Shown here in pieces: positions 1 through 9,808 of a stretch of DNA of 64,000 nucleotides. The translations under genes and the position numbers were made by a program. A model generated the notes under the pieces. That model saw only the letters and a list, made by a program, of their open reading frames with translations, was not told the origin of the DNA and did no database searches. The DNA comes from Planctomycetaceae bacterium. Lineage in GTDB: Bacteria > Planctomycetota > Planctomycetia > Planctomycetales > Planctomycetaceae. Location of the stretch: the NCBI GenBank assembly GCA_947476295.1, contig CANJQC010000011.1:1-64000 (forward strand). The letters run 5' to 3'. Every line of letters starts with the position of its first letter. Position 1 is the first letter of the stretch.

Positions 1-1
1 C

Positions 2-517
2 GAATATCAGCCAAGAGCCTGCGGCAAGATGTATCGCATGGTTGTGATTCGCAAGAACTTGTCCGTCGAGCAAGGCGACAGAGTGCTGTACCCCGACATT
101 CGCTACTTCTTCTATATCACGAACGATCGTACGCTTTCTGCGGAGGACGGGGTGTTCTCCTGCAACGATCGCTGCGACCAAGAGAATTTGATTGAACAAC
201 TGCCGAATGGTCCTCGCGTGTTTCAGGCTCCTGTCGATAATCTAATGAGCAACTGGGGTTACATGCAGATGGGCTCCCTGGCATGGACATTGAAAGCATG
301 GCTGGCGCTGTGGCTTCCGGAGTCCGGCCGCTGGATGGATCGTCGTCAGTCAGAAAAATCTCGCCTGCTGAAAATGGAATTCCGCACGTTCGCGAACACG
401 ATGATGCGTGTCCCGTGCCAGATCGTGCGGACCGGTCGCCGTATTCACTGTCGCGTGCTGAGCTGGATCGATTCTCAGCCAACGTTCTGGCGTCTCGTCG
501 AAGCGCTGCGGTGTTAG
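2..517 (+). CDS. IS1380-family-like DDE transposase, C-terminal part (5' end outside the window)
   Basis: Frame is open to the left edge (EYQPRACGKMYRMVVIRKNLSVEQG). Motifs FFYITNDR, CDQENLIEQL, PVDNLMSNWGYMQMGSLAWTLKAWLALWLP and the C-terminal LLKMEFRTFANTMMRVPCQIVRTGRRIHCR are typical of IS1380/DDE group 1 transposases. Confidence 0.85.
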   Translation, partial: EYQPRACGKMYRMVVIRKNLSVEQGDRVLYPDIRYFFYITNDRTLSAEDGVFSCNDRCDQENLIEQLPNGPRVFQAPVDNLMSNWGYMQMGSLAWTLKAWLALWLPESGRWMDRRQSEKSRLLKMEFRTFANTMMRVPCQIVRTGRRIHCRVLSWIDSQPTFWRLVEALRC

Positions 518-757
518 CGAGTGTCCCGATCATTCGCGTACGGCCGCCGAATGATGGGAATGTTATGACGCTCGGTGCGTCGTCTGCCTTATGTTTTCGC
601 CGTCACAATTCACCGCTGCTGTGCTGCTAAGAATCGTCCTCACCTATGCCGCTCCTAACTCAAAGTCATCCCGACGACCCGCTCGCTTCCGTTCGCCGCT
701 GAGTATTTTGGCCATCCACCATTTGACGGCTGACAGAACGCTAGCAGCGTGTCCCGC

Positions 758-1387
758 TTACAGCCGTTCAAACAAGGTTTGAATTCTTAGCACGGCTCCA
801 TCGTCGGGGAATGTGTGGAAGGCGTGGACGACAAGGCCTCCGGGCAGCAGGTCGCATTTGAGCAGACTTAGACAGTCTGGACTGCTGGTGCTGGAACCTG
901 GCAGGGCAACGGCGAGTGTGGATGTGCGGGCGTCAGTTTCCAGTTCACGATGCAATGTCAGGTAGATGTCTGCAGGCGCAGATTCCAGTTGATAACTGCA
1001 GTGATACCGCACGCCCAAGCCTTCGACCGTATGCGTGCGATAGCCAATCAGACGGCGATCGATCACGCACGACTTCGAAGGCAGCGGGGCGAATCTGGAC
1101 GTCGCGATTTCGGTGAGCGTGCTGTGCGTTGTGCGATACTCCAGCAAATGCCCGTGCCGTCCAAGTCGCAGCGTTGCCACATCACCGCCGATTTTTACTT
1201 GGGTTTCACTGACGGTGGCAAAAAGTTCCGGATGCACAGAGCGTTCAAAGACGCGAAGAACCATATCGGCGACATTCGGACGAGCGTATCCAACGGTCAT
1301 GACAATTGACTCAGCCAGTTTGTGCGGTCCACAATTCCGTTCCATACCTGTCGCCATACGTCGCATGGCTTTCAACAGGATCTCCAT
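758..1387 (-). CDS. DUF2617 family protein
   Basis: 209 aa ORF. VRVFERSVHPELF...LTEIATSRFAPLPSK...YQLE...LVVHAFHTFPDDGAVLRIQTLFE resembles planctomycete DUF2617 proteins from memory. Confidence 0.65.
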   Translation of the reverse strand: MEILLKAMRRMATGMERNCGPHKLAESIVMTVGYARPNVADMVLRVFERSVHPELFATVSETQVKIGGDVATLRLGRHGHLLEYRTTHSTLTEIATSRFAPLPSKSCVIDRRLIGYRTHTVEGLGVRYHCSYQLESAPADIYLTLHRELETDARTSTLAVALPGSSTSSPDCLSLLKCDLLPGGLVVHAFHTFPDDGAVLRIQTLFERL

Positions 1388-1544
1388 ACTTTCGACGTCG
1401 AGATTGTAGGCGCACGAGACGATCGGAGGGAACAGTGGAAGTCAACCATTACGTCGCAAACAAAAAACCTTTGGCACGTCGCAGAATCCCTGCTTTAACG
1501 GTTGACTTTAATGCAACGATTCAAAACACCCGATCACTGTCGTT

Positions 1545-4241
1545 GTGATCAAGGCAACGCATGTGAACTGGACACAGAATCCGATCGATAACTTCGTGTT
1601 GCAGAAACTGGTCGAAAACGGTCTGACACCGGCTGTCGAAGCGGATCGCCGTACGCTCGCGCGGCGAGTGAGTCTGGACATCACGGGACTGCCGCCGACG
1701 CCGGAAGTCGTCGATATCTTCGTCAATGACGATTCGCCAAATGCTTACGAGAAGCTGGTAGATTCGCTGCTGGCCAGTTCTCAGTGGGGCGAGCATCGGG
1801 GCCGATACTGGCTTGACTATGCTCGATACGCTGACTCTCACGGAATTCACTTCGACAACTTCCGTGAAATGTGGGCTTACCGCGACTGGGTGATTAAGGC
1901 ATTCAATCAGAACATGCCATTTGATGAGTTCACGATTGAAAATCTTGCCGGCGACCTGCTGCCAAACGCAACGCTCGAACAGCAGGTGGCGTCCGGTTTT
2001 AACCGCTGCAACATGACGACAAACGAAGGCGGGATCATCGACGAAGAATACGCCGTGCTCTACACCCGTGACCGAACGGAAACTGTATCGGCCGTCTGGA
2101 TGGGACTCACCGCTGGCTGTGCCACATGCCACAGTCACAAGTTTGATCAGCTCAGCCAGAACGAGTTTTATCAGATGGCAGCGTTCTTCAATAACACGAC
2201 GCAGGCCGTCCGCGACGGAAACATCAAAGATACGCCGCCGGTAATTGCTGTACCGATGGAAGCCGATCGAAACCGGTTTGAAGCTCTGCCGCCGCTGATT
2301 GCGGCGGCTCGAGCGGCTGCTGAGAAACGGGGAACGGCGGCGCGAGTGGAATTCGACACATGGGCGACCAGCGCTACGCCGGAGACTTTGGGCGAGCCGG
2401 TGTCTGCGAAAGGGTTGCATCTGCTGGCAGAAATGAACGAGGGCGACGGCAAGACGCTGGGATTAACCCTTGATGACAGTCCCGTCGAAGTGACGCTGAA
2501 TGATTCTGCCACCTAGATTGACGGCCTGAACGGCAAGGCGCTCAAAGTTCAGGGGGCTGCTTGTGAACTGGCCGACGCCGGCGATTTCGAAGGCGATGAA
2601 CCATTTTCGTGTGCGGCATGGATTCATGTCCCGGCGAATGACGGCAATGGTGCGATCTGCGCGCGGATGGATGCAGGCCCCAGGTATCGTGGCTGGGATT
2701 TCTGGATGCAGCAGCGCCGCATCGGAATGCATATCATTAGTGCATGGCCAGAACAGGGCATGAAGGCTGTGAGCAAGGCTCAGGTGCCAACGAACGAATG
2801 GGTGCATGTCACCGTGACGTATGACGGTTCGCGTAAAGCGTCCGGAATTCAGATTTTCATCAATGGAGCCGTTCAGGAAAAGAACGTTGAGAACGATAAG
2901 TTCGACGGTTCCACAATTCGCACGGAAGTGCCGTGGAAGATTGGGTCGCGTTCTGTGAGTGAGCCGTTTACCGGATCGATTCAGAATCTGCGAATTCAGC
3001 GGCGTGTGCTGTCTGCCGCGGAAGTTGATTCACTGGCAAAGCTTAGCCAGTTTCAGGTGACACTGGCAAAAGCCGTTGATCAACGAACGGCGGACGAATC
3101 GAACGAGCTTTACAACTTTTGGCTGAAGAAATTCGATACCGCATTTACGGAACTAACGGCCAGCCTCGCGGCGTTCGAAAAAGAAGAAGCCGACATACGC
3201 GCCCGCGGCACGATCGCGCATGTGATGCACGAAAAGAATGATCCAGCAACGGCATTTGTCCTGTTCCGAGGTGAGTATGATCAGCGTCGCGATCAGGTGA
3301 CTCCTGAGACTCCCAGTGCGTTTCCCCAGTTTCCAAAGGACGCACCTCGAAATCGGCTGGGGTTCGCAGAATGGCTCCTCGGGGCTGAGCATCCGCTGAC
3401 GGCCCGTGTCACGGTTAATCGCCTCTGGCAGGAAATTTTTGGCACGGGCCTCGTCCGTACGACGGGCGACCTTGGCGTATCCGGAGAAATCCCCATCAAT
3501 CAGGTCACTGGGGGACCATGTCTTGGGAGTTGGACGTCGTACGGCCTAGGATCGCTCAACGAAAACCTGCCGTCGTTTGTCGTGATGGTGGCGCGGCCGA
3601 CCAATCAGGAACAGGTTCAGGCAATCTCAGCGCGACTGTGGTCTTCCGGATATCTGCCGGGCGAATATGCAGCGACCTCGTTCCGATCGTCCGGTGATCC
3701 GATTCTGTTTATCAACAATCCAGGCGGAGTGCCGAGCAACGTGCGGCGTACAACGCTTGACGGATTGAATCGGCTCAACCAACTCAACTTTGACCAGGTT
3801 GGTGATCCGGAAATCCAGACTCGCATCGCTCAGTATGAACTGGCGTATCGCATGCAGTCCAGCGTACCGGAACTCACGGATCTGGCGTCTGAGCCTGCTT
3901 CAACATATGAACTTTACGGTGATGAAGCGAAGAAACCCGGAACACTCGCTAACACAATCCTGCTGGCTCGCCGCATGGTGGAACGCGGCGTTCGCTTTGT
4001 GCAGATTTACCACAACAACTGGGATTCCCACGCCAACGTCGCCGGTCGTCTCCCGGATCAGTGCCGCGACCTAGATCAGGCAACATACGGTTTGATCACC
4101 GACTTGAAACAACGCGGGATGCTGGATGAAACGTTGATCATCTGGGGCGGTGAATTCGGCCGCACGATTTATTCACAGGGCGGACTGTCGAAGGAAAACT
4201 ACGGACGCGACCATCATCCACGCTGCTTCACGATGCAATGA
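1545..4241 (+). pseudogene. Decayed chimera: DUF1549 (PSCyt2) + LamG + DUF1553 (PSD1) fused in frame to a DUF1501 C-terminal half
   Basis: Same-frame ORFs 1545-2516 and 2667-4241 are separated by an in-frame TAG at 2514-2516, with homologous coding on both sides. DUF1549 motifs (NPIDNFVLQKL, SLDITGLPPTP, CATCHSHKFDQ), LamG (VTVTYDGSRKASGIQIFINGAVQ), DUF1553 (HPLTARVTVNRLWQEIFGTGLV), then DUF1501 (GSWTSYGLGSLNENLPSFVV ... WGGEFGRT ... GRDHHPRCFT). The PSCyt1 N-terminus and DUF1501 C-terminus are missing. Confidence 0.8.
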
Positions 4242-4272
4242 ACTGATTACGTAGTCGGTATGATGTCGCAGC

Positions 4273-4395
4273 GACGTGGTCGGAGCTATTCTGGCCTGTC
4301 CGCAGTATGTTGATCTGAATCCAGTGCGAGCGAAAATCGCGGCGACTCCAGAGTCCAGTGAATTCACGAGTGCTCAGGATCGCATTTGGACTTGA
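4273..4395 (+). pseudogene. Remnant of REP-associated tyrosine (Y1/IS200-like) transposase
   Basis: Frame reads [40 protein letters not shown], matching the YVDLNPVRA...TPE.S.FTS..DRI motif of planctomycete RAYT-like transposases. No full-length ORF. Confidence 0.7.
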
Positions 4396-4844
4396 AGGCA
4401 GCAGTGGAAGTATTGACGCTGGAGGAGGACCCCTCAGCCGGCCTGTCGGCCGGTGTCGGCAACTCAACATGCCGACGCTGCGAAAAAGGCTCCCTCGATG
4501 CTAGCAGGCTGTCGTTTTCAACGAAAACTGTCCTACGTATTACTTCTCACACTGGGAGTAGTCTGCGATACTCCCGCAAATCGGCCCCCCTGAAGCGCAC
4601 GGAATGCACGGACGAAGGCAAATGTCGCAAAAATCGGTCAATGGAAGCTACTGGCAAACGCCGCCACGCGGGAGAAATCAGATACTTCTGATACCAATCA
4701 GCCTCGAAGAAAAGATTCCGATGAAAGAATCCGGTTAAGGTCTGTCATCCATCTGTCACAGGCGATGTCATCGTATTGTTGTCTGGCACAGGCGGGGTGG
4801 ACGATACTTGCCGAAGTTGGAGTACACAAAGTCAAAGGAACACC

Positions 4845-6443
4845 ATGACGCTTTCGCGAATTAAGACTCGTTACGACGCTGTGATTGTGGGGAGTGGACA
4901 TAACGGGCTGGTTGCTGCGGCGTATCTGGCGAAGGCAGGGTTGTCGGTGTTGGTTCTGGAACGCAACGACTGCCTCGGCGGAGCGACGGTTTCACAGCAA
5001 TTGTTTCCGGATTATGACGCCTCGTTGTCCCGCTATGCGTATCTCGTATCGCTGCTGCCGCCGTCGATTGTCGATGAACTGGGACTCAAATTTGAAACGC
5101 GGCAACGCCGTACCGCATCATTCACGCCGTACATAGATGGCTGCGGAACAAATCGCGGCCTTGTAATTTCCAATGTCGATGAGAATCGATCTCGTGAATC
5201 GATGCGGGAGATGACCGGGAGCGACACCGCCTGGAACCGATACAAACGACTGCTCGCACTGGAATCCGCAATTGCTCGCGTGGCTTGGCCATCGCTGCTG
5301 CAGCCGTTGCAAAGTCGTGAGTCCTTTCGATCCAGGTTGAAAACTGCCGACGAACGCGCGGCATGGCATGCCTTTGTCGAACGCCCAATTGGCGAAGTGA
5401 TCGAACAACTTGCCGAGCATGATGTACTTCGGGGTTTGCTCCTGACCGATGCAAAGATCGGCGTATTTACTCAGCCTCACGATGCATCGTTGCTGCAGAA
5501 TCGTTGCTTCCTGTATCACGTTATTGGTAACGAAACCGGTGAATGGCGTGTTCCGGTGGGTGGCATGAAATCTCTGGTGGATGCACTGACAAATCGTGGC
5601 CTTGAACTAGGTGTGACTTTCCTTACAAGCACACCGGCGACGCATGTGGAATGCGGCCCTGTCCACCATACAGTCTCGTATACGGTCGAAGGCGTCCAGC
5701 ACACCGTAGACGCAGTTCGAGTCCTCGTGAATGCAGGGCCAAGAACTTTTGCCCGTCTGCTTGGTGAATCATGGAACCCGATTCCGACGGACGAAGGTTC
5801 CGTTGTCAAAATGAACATGCTGCTTCACCGATTGCCGCAGGTAAAAGCGTTCGGAGTGACCCCGGAAGAAGCATTCTCAGGTTCCTTTCACATTGATGAA
5901 AGCTACCAACAGTTGCAAACGTCATGGCAACAGGCATCGCGATCTGAGTTGCCTGATCCCGCTCCAGCGGAGATGTACTGTCACACGTTAACCGACAATT
6001 CGATCCTGTCTCCCGAGCTGCGTTTGAAGGGCTATCATACGCTGACCCTCTTCGGCCTTGATATGCCATACCGCTTATTTAAAGACGACAACGATGCGCG
6101 TCGCACGGAAGTCAAACAGCGATACCTCGCAGGACTCGAACGGATCTGTGCCGAATCCTTTGCGGATTGCCTCGCTCGCGACCGCAGCGGTAAGCCCTGT
6201 ATCGAAGTGAAGACACCGGTCGATCTAGAACGCGAAGTCGATCTGGATCAGGGCAATATCTTTCACAACACGCTGTCGTGGTTCTTTACTGACAACCCTG
6301 AAGTAATCGGCCAATGGGGCGTCGAGACCCATCATCCGCGCATTTACCGTGCCGGCTCATCCGCCCTGCGAGGCGGCGCCGTCAGCGGAATCCCAGGCCG
6401 AAACGCCGCAATGTGCGTGCTGGCTAAGAAGGATCGCGGCTAG
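4845..6443 (+). CDS. FAD-dependent oxidoreductase / phytoene desaturase-like (PYROXD2-like)
   Basis: N-terminal dinucleotide-binding motif YDAVIVGSGHNGLVAAAYLAKAGLSVLVLERNDCLGGATVSQ; C-terminal GVETHHPRIYRAGSSALRGGAVSGIPGRNAA. Start moved to the internal ATG at 4845. Confidence 0.88.
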   Translation: MTLSRIKTRYDAVIVGSGHNGLVAAAYLAKAGLSVLVLERNDCLGGATVSQQLFPDYDASLSRYAYLVSLLPPSIVDELGLKFETRQRRTASFTPYIDGCGTNRGLVISNVDENRSRESMREMTGSDTAWNRYKRLLALESAIARVAWPSLLQPLQSRESFRSRLKTADERAAWHAFVERPIGEVIEQLAEHDVLRGLLLTDAKIGVFTQPHDASLLQNRCFLYHVIGNETGEWRVPVGGMKSLVDALTNRGLELGVTFLTSTPATHVECGPVHHTVSYTVEGVQHTVDAVRVLVNAGPRTFARLLGESWNPIPTDEGSVVKMNMLLHRLPQVKAFGVTPEEAFSGSFHIDESYQQLQTSWQQASRSELPDPAPAEMYCHTLTDNSILSPELRLKGYHTLTLFGLDMPYRLFKDDNDARRTEVKQRYLAGLERICAESFADCLARDRSGKPCIEVKTPVDLEREVDLDQGNIFHNTLSWFFTDNPEVIGQWGVETHHPRIYRAGSSALRGGAVSGIPGRNAAMCVLAKKDRG

Positions 6444-6510
6444 CCAGACTTTCCCGAGACGATCAAAACAATGTCCCGCTTAATCATTGGGAATGGAGGC
6501 GGTTTTTTGT

Positions 6511-6808
6511 TTTAACCCGATGCCGAAGGTTTTGAAGTTGCGCATTTCATTAGGGCTGGAAGCCCGGCATATCGTCTGCCGGTGGCGTGAGCCACCGGAA
6601 TACGGAAAATACCGTAATGCAGGCCTGAAGGGCCGACACAATCGGCAGTGTGCCGGCCCTTCAGGCCTCAGATTCTTGATTCTCGATTACCGGTGGCTCA
6701 CGCCACCGGCATTGGATGTGTCGGCCCTCCGGGCCTGAAATGCGCAACTTCAAAAGCCGTAGGCGAGGAGTCCATTGAAAGTGGTCTCGCCTGAGGCATC
6801 GGGTTAAA
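6511..6808. repeat. Nested inverted-repeat intergenic element (REP/BIME- or MITE-like)
   Basis: Outer arms TTTAACCCGATGCC (6511-6524) / GGCATCGGGTTAAA (6795-6808); second arms TTTGAAGTTGCGCATTTCA (6531-6549) / TGAAATGCGCAACTTCAAA (6736-6754); inner CCGGTGGCGTGAGCCACCGG (6579-6598) / CCGGTGGCTCACGCCACCGG (6690-6709); AGGCCTGAAGGGCCG (6621-6635) / CGGCCCTTCAGGCCT (6654-6668). Confidence 0.9.
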
Positions 6809-6849
6809 CGAGTTTTCGACTGGCCGCGTGAAGCCTATAGATTCCGCTT

Positions 6850-9645
6850 CTACGGTTGCGCGGTGAAAGTGACGATCTCAACAGCGTCGGCTGCGTTCCA
6901 GACGCGCACTGTACCGTCTTCGCCACCAGAAACGACAAGCGTACCATCCGGTGTAGTCGTGGCGCGGTAGACATAATCAGTGCTGCCTTTGAATTCCCTC
7001 GCTGGCTGGCCGTTGCTGGCAGTGTGGAAGAAGACGCGCTTGTCGCCGCTGCTGCTGACGAACAGGTCCTGCAGGCCGACAAACTGCAACGAGGTCACCT
7101 GCCGGGTGTGAGTCGCAATCGTCCGAGACTGCTCACCCGTTTCCGCGTTCCACACTTTGATCGAATTGTCTGCACCAGCGCTGGCCAGGGCCGTGCCGTC
7201 ACCTTTCCAGGACACGTCCATCACATGATGTGTATGACCTTCAAATGCGCGGACGAAATCACCAGTGGCGACATTAAATATTTTCACAAATTTATCGGCG
7301 GCAGCGGACGCAAGAAACTTGCCGTCGGGGGAAAAGTCCACCCCGTACACCGTGTCGCTGTGAGCGTCCGGAAACTGCCGCACTAACGTAGCGTCGGCGA
7401 CGTTCCAGAGGGTAAGCTGACCGGAACGAGACGCTTCACCGCCGCCTGCCGCAAGCAAGCTGCCGTCCGGTGAAAACGCCAATGAGAGAACTCGATCGAC
7501 GAAGACGGATTCGCCACCATCTTCAGAACCGCCGAGGGACGCCGTGATTTGCCAATCGGGGAACGCAGATCGCGCAATAATTCTGTTGTCAGCGGTAGCG
7601 ATCAGTGCAGTCGTGGCTGCAGTCTTCATGCTGGTGGCGGCTGAACCAATTTGAGTACCGGGAAGAACGTCGATCGCCGCGCCATCGACGGCGTTCCAGA
7701 TTCGGAGTGTGCCGGAAGCATCGGTAGTGACGACATAACGTCCGTCACCAATCAGTCCGGCGTATGCCGACACAACCGCCACTGCGGCCGGGGCTTTACG
7801 TTCTTCGACAATTGCATTCGCCGCAGTCGCTTCTGCTGTTGCGGCTTCGTGCTGTTGCTTTCGTTCAGCGCCACGCTGCTCCGCTCTTACGATCGCCTGG
7901 GTGGCAAAATCCACCGACTTCACGGCGATTTTGAGATCCGAATCTGCCTTGGTAAGGGCGTCTTTTGCCGCAGCTTCGCCTTTTTCGGCCTCTGTAACGG
8001 CTGTTTTCAGCGCTTCATCATCCGTCTTGGCCGCCAGTGCCGTTTTTGCAGCGGCGGTTGCGGCAACTGCAGCATCGTATTTTGTTTTAGCCTCCGCTTG
8101 TGGCGGAGTAAGCTTTTCGACTTCTGCTTTCGCTTTGGTTTCCGCTTCTTTCTGAGCGACTACCTCCTTGTCGTTTTCATCGATCTGTCCCTTGAGCACA
8201 GTGACTCGAGCATCCAGAATCGCTTTCCTCTCTTCGGCCTGCTTGAGATGCCGCTGGGCGCTCAGGTCCGTTGTTAAGGCGGCAATCTGCTTCGCCTCCT
8301 TGGGTGACCACAGTAAAGCGGTATTGTCGATCAGTACAAAGATGGCTCGATCTGTCGCTGAATTTACTTCCAATGCCGTAATGTCTGCGGGCAAATCAAA
8401 GCGGTTCACCTGAGTCGCATCGTCCACCTTCCAGTTCTGCACAGTACGCGCTCCGGCGACGGTGAGGAGCACAGAACCGTGTCCGCCGATTTTCTGAATC
8501 GGGCCAGCGTCTGATCTTATCTCGGCAGCGACGGCGACAACTCCTGTGTCAGCAGCAATCGTGAGCAATCGGACGCTGCCGTCAGCCAGCAGTGCGGCAA
8601 TTTTTCCACCGGAAAGTTCACCGCTGAGTGCCGTGACGGCGGCCGGAAATGGTTCGGATCTATGGGCAACCTGCAAGTCTGCATTTCGAACGACAACAAT
8701 CCTTGCATCCGCCGTGGCGGCGACAATCCATTTGGGTTCCGCCTGGAAGACGCTCAGCGCTGGTACTGCCTGTCCATCAAGCGGCACTGTGCCGCGTTCA
8801 GCTCCTGTGAATGCGTTCGCCACGACAATGCCTTTGGATGCCACAGCCAAGCAGACTTCTGAGCCATCTGCTGAGGCCGTCCAGGTCTGCACGTCGGCGG
8901 GGATCGACCATGATCCTGCAATGCTGTCCACATTCCGTCGCCACAGTTTGACGTTGCGATAGCCGGACGTCGCGATCATCGGCTCCGTTGGATGAAACGC
9001 GATCGCGTGGACATAGTCCCGATGAGCCATTCCGGCAGGGCCAGCACTGCCTGACGAAACAATCGCTGGATCGATCAGGGAACCGATCGCATCGCGGTGT
9101 GCCATATCGTAGATGCTCACATGATTACCGCGTCCGGCAGCAATGAAACGTCCAGCGTTGTCAATATCCAGTGAATAAACTCCCTGCAGCCGCGGGTTGA
9201 TGGGTTGCCAATTCATGACTTTGGCTGAGGTCGCAGCGCCGGCTTTAGCGCCTTCGATAATCCATTGGCGGAGGATTCCCAGTTGATTTGGGTTGAGTTC
9301 CTTAGCCTGTCGATCGTTGGGCATCGGCGGCATGACGGGTTCTACACCACGGCTGGCGAGATTAAGGAGGAGGCTTTCCTCAGGCTTTTCCGGTACGACT
9401 GCCGGACCAGTGCCGCCGCCTTTCAGAATCGCGTCGATGCTTTCAAGGATTAGGCCGCCTTCGGACACGGTGACGTTATGACACGCGATGCAATTTGCTT
9501 CCAAAATTGGATAGACGTCTCGCTCAAATTCCACCGGGCGTCCCAGCGCAATTTCCTCGACGGCAATTGGCTTAAGTTCGTCGGCAAGGGCTGTGGAAAA
9601 ACAGACAAGAGCGGCAAAGCCTGCAATCATTCCTGAATGGATCAT
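6850..9645 (-). CDS. PSCyt1 c-type cytochrome domain + WD40 repeat protein with internal Ala-rich coiled coil
   Basis: Signal peptide; CIACHNVTVSEGGLILESIDAILKGGGTGPAVVPEKPEESLL (PSCyt1); repeated WD40 blades (SLAFSPDGSLLAAGGGEASRSGQLTLWNVADATLV; GVDFSPDGKFLASAAADKFVKIFNVATGDFVRAFEGH). Confidence 0.9.
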   Translation of the reverse strand: MIHSGMIAGFAALVCFSTALADELKPIAVEEIALGRPVEFERDVYPILEANCIACHNVTVSEGGLILESIDAILKGGGTGPAVVPEKPEESLLLNLASRGVEPVMPPMPNDRQAKELNPNQLGILRQWIIEGAKAGAATSAKVMNWQPINPRLQGVYSLDIDNAGRFIAAGRGNHVSIYDMAHRDAIGSLIDPAIVSSGSAGPAGMAHRDYVHAIAFHPTEPMIATSGYRNVKLWRRNVDSIAGSWSIPADVQTWTASADGSEVCLAVASKGIVVANAFTGAERGTVPLDGQAVPALSVFQAEPKWIVAATADARIVVVRNADLQVAHRSEPFPAAVTALSGELSGGKIAALLADGSVRLLTIAADTGVVAVAAEIRSDAGPIQKIGGHGSVLLTVAGARTVQNWKVDDATQVNRFDLPADITALEVNSATDRAIFVLIDNTALLWSPKEAKQIAALTTDLSAQRHLKQAEERKAILDARVTVLKGQIDENDKEVVAQKEAETKAKAEVEKLTPPQAEAKTKYDAAVAATAAAKTALAAKTDDEALKTAVTEAEKGEAAAKDALTKADSDLKIAVKSVDFATQAIVRAEQRGAERKQQHEAATAEATAANAIVEERKAPAAVAVVSAYAGLIGDGRYVVTTDASGTLRIWNAVDGAAIDVLPGTQIGSAATSMKTAATTALIATADNRIIARSAFPDWQITASLGGSEDGGESVFVDRVLSLAFSPDGSLLAAGGGEASRSGQLTLWNVADATLVRQFPDAHSDTVYGVDFSPDGKFLASAAADKFVKIFNVATGDFVRAFEGHTHHVMDVSWKGDGTALASAGADNSIKVWNAETGEQSRTIATHTRQVTSLQFVGLQDLFVSSSGDKRVFFHTASNGQPAREFKGSTDYVYRATTTPDGTLVVSGGEDGTVRVWNAADAVEIVTFTAQP

Positions 9646-9808
9646 GGTATTCTCTTAAATCGCCGTGATGTACACGACCGGGATTTATTCACTATGGGTC
9701 CCATACGTCATACAGGTCGCATGACGACGATTGGGGTTCCCAGGCTGGAGATCATGGGCGAAGTGACTTGGTCATTCGTGGGACTTGAATGTCCAACATA
9801 CATAGTAA

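Noticed and set aside
29-630. Overlapping ORFs 117-533 (-) and 283-630 (+)
   Set aside because: The 2-517 + frame carries the IS1380 transposase signature; the others are shadow frames.
1521-2420. 299-aa minus-strand ORF
   Set aside because: Antisense to the DUF1549 coding frame; Arg/His/Ser-rich shadow translation.
7651-8277. 208-aa Cys/Phe/Arg-rich + strand ORF
   Set aside because: Antisense to the coiled-coil region of the WD40 protein; low-complexity shadow ORF.
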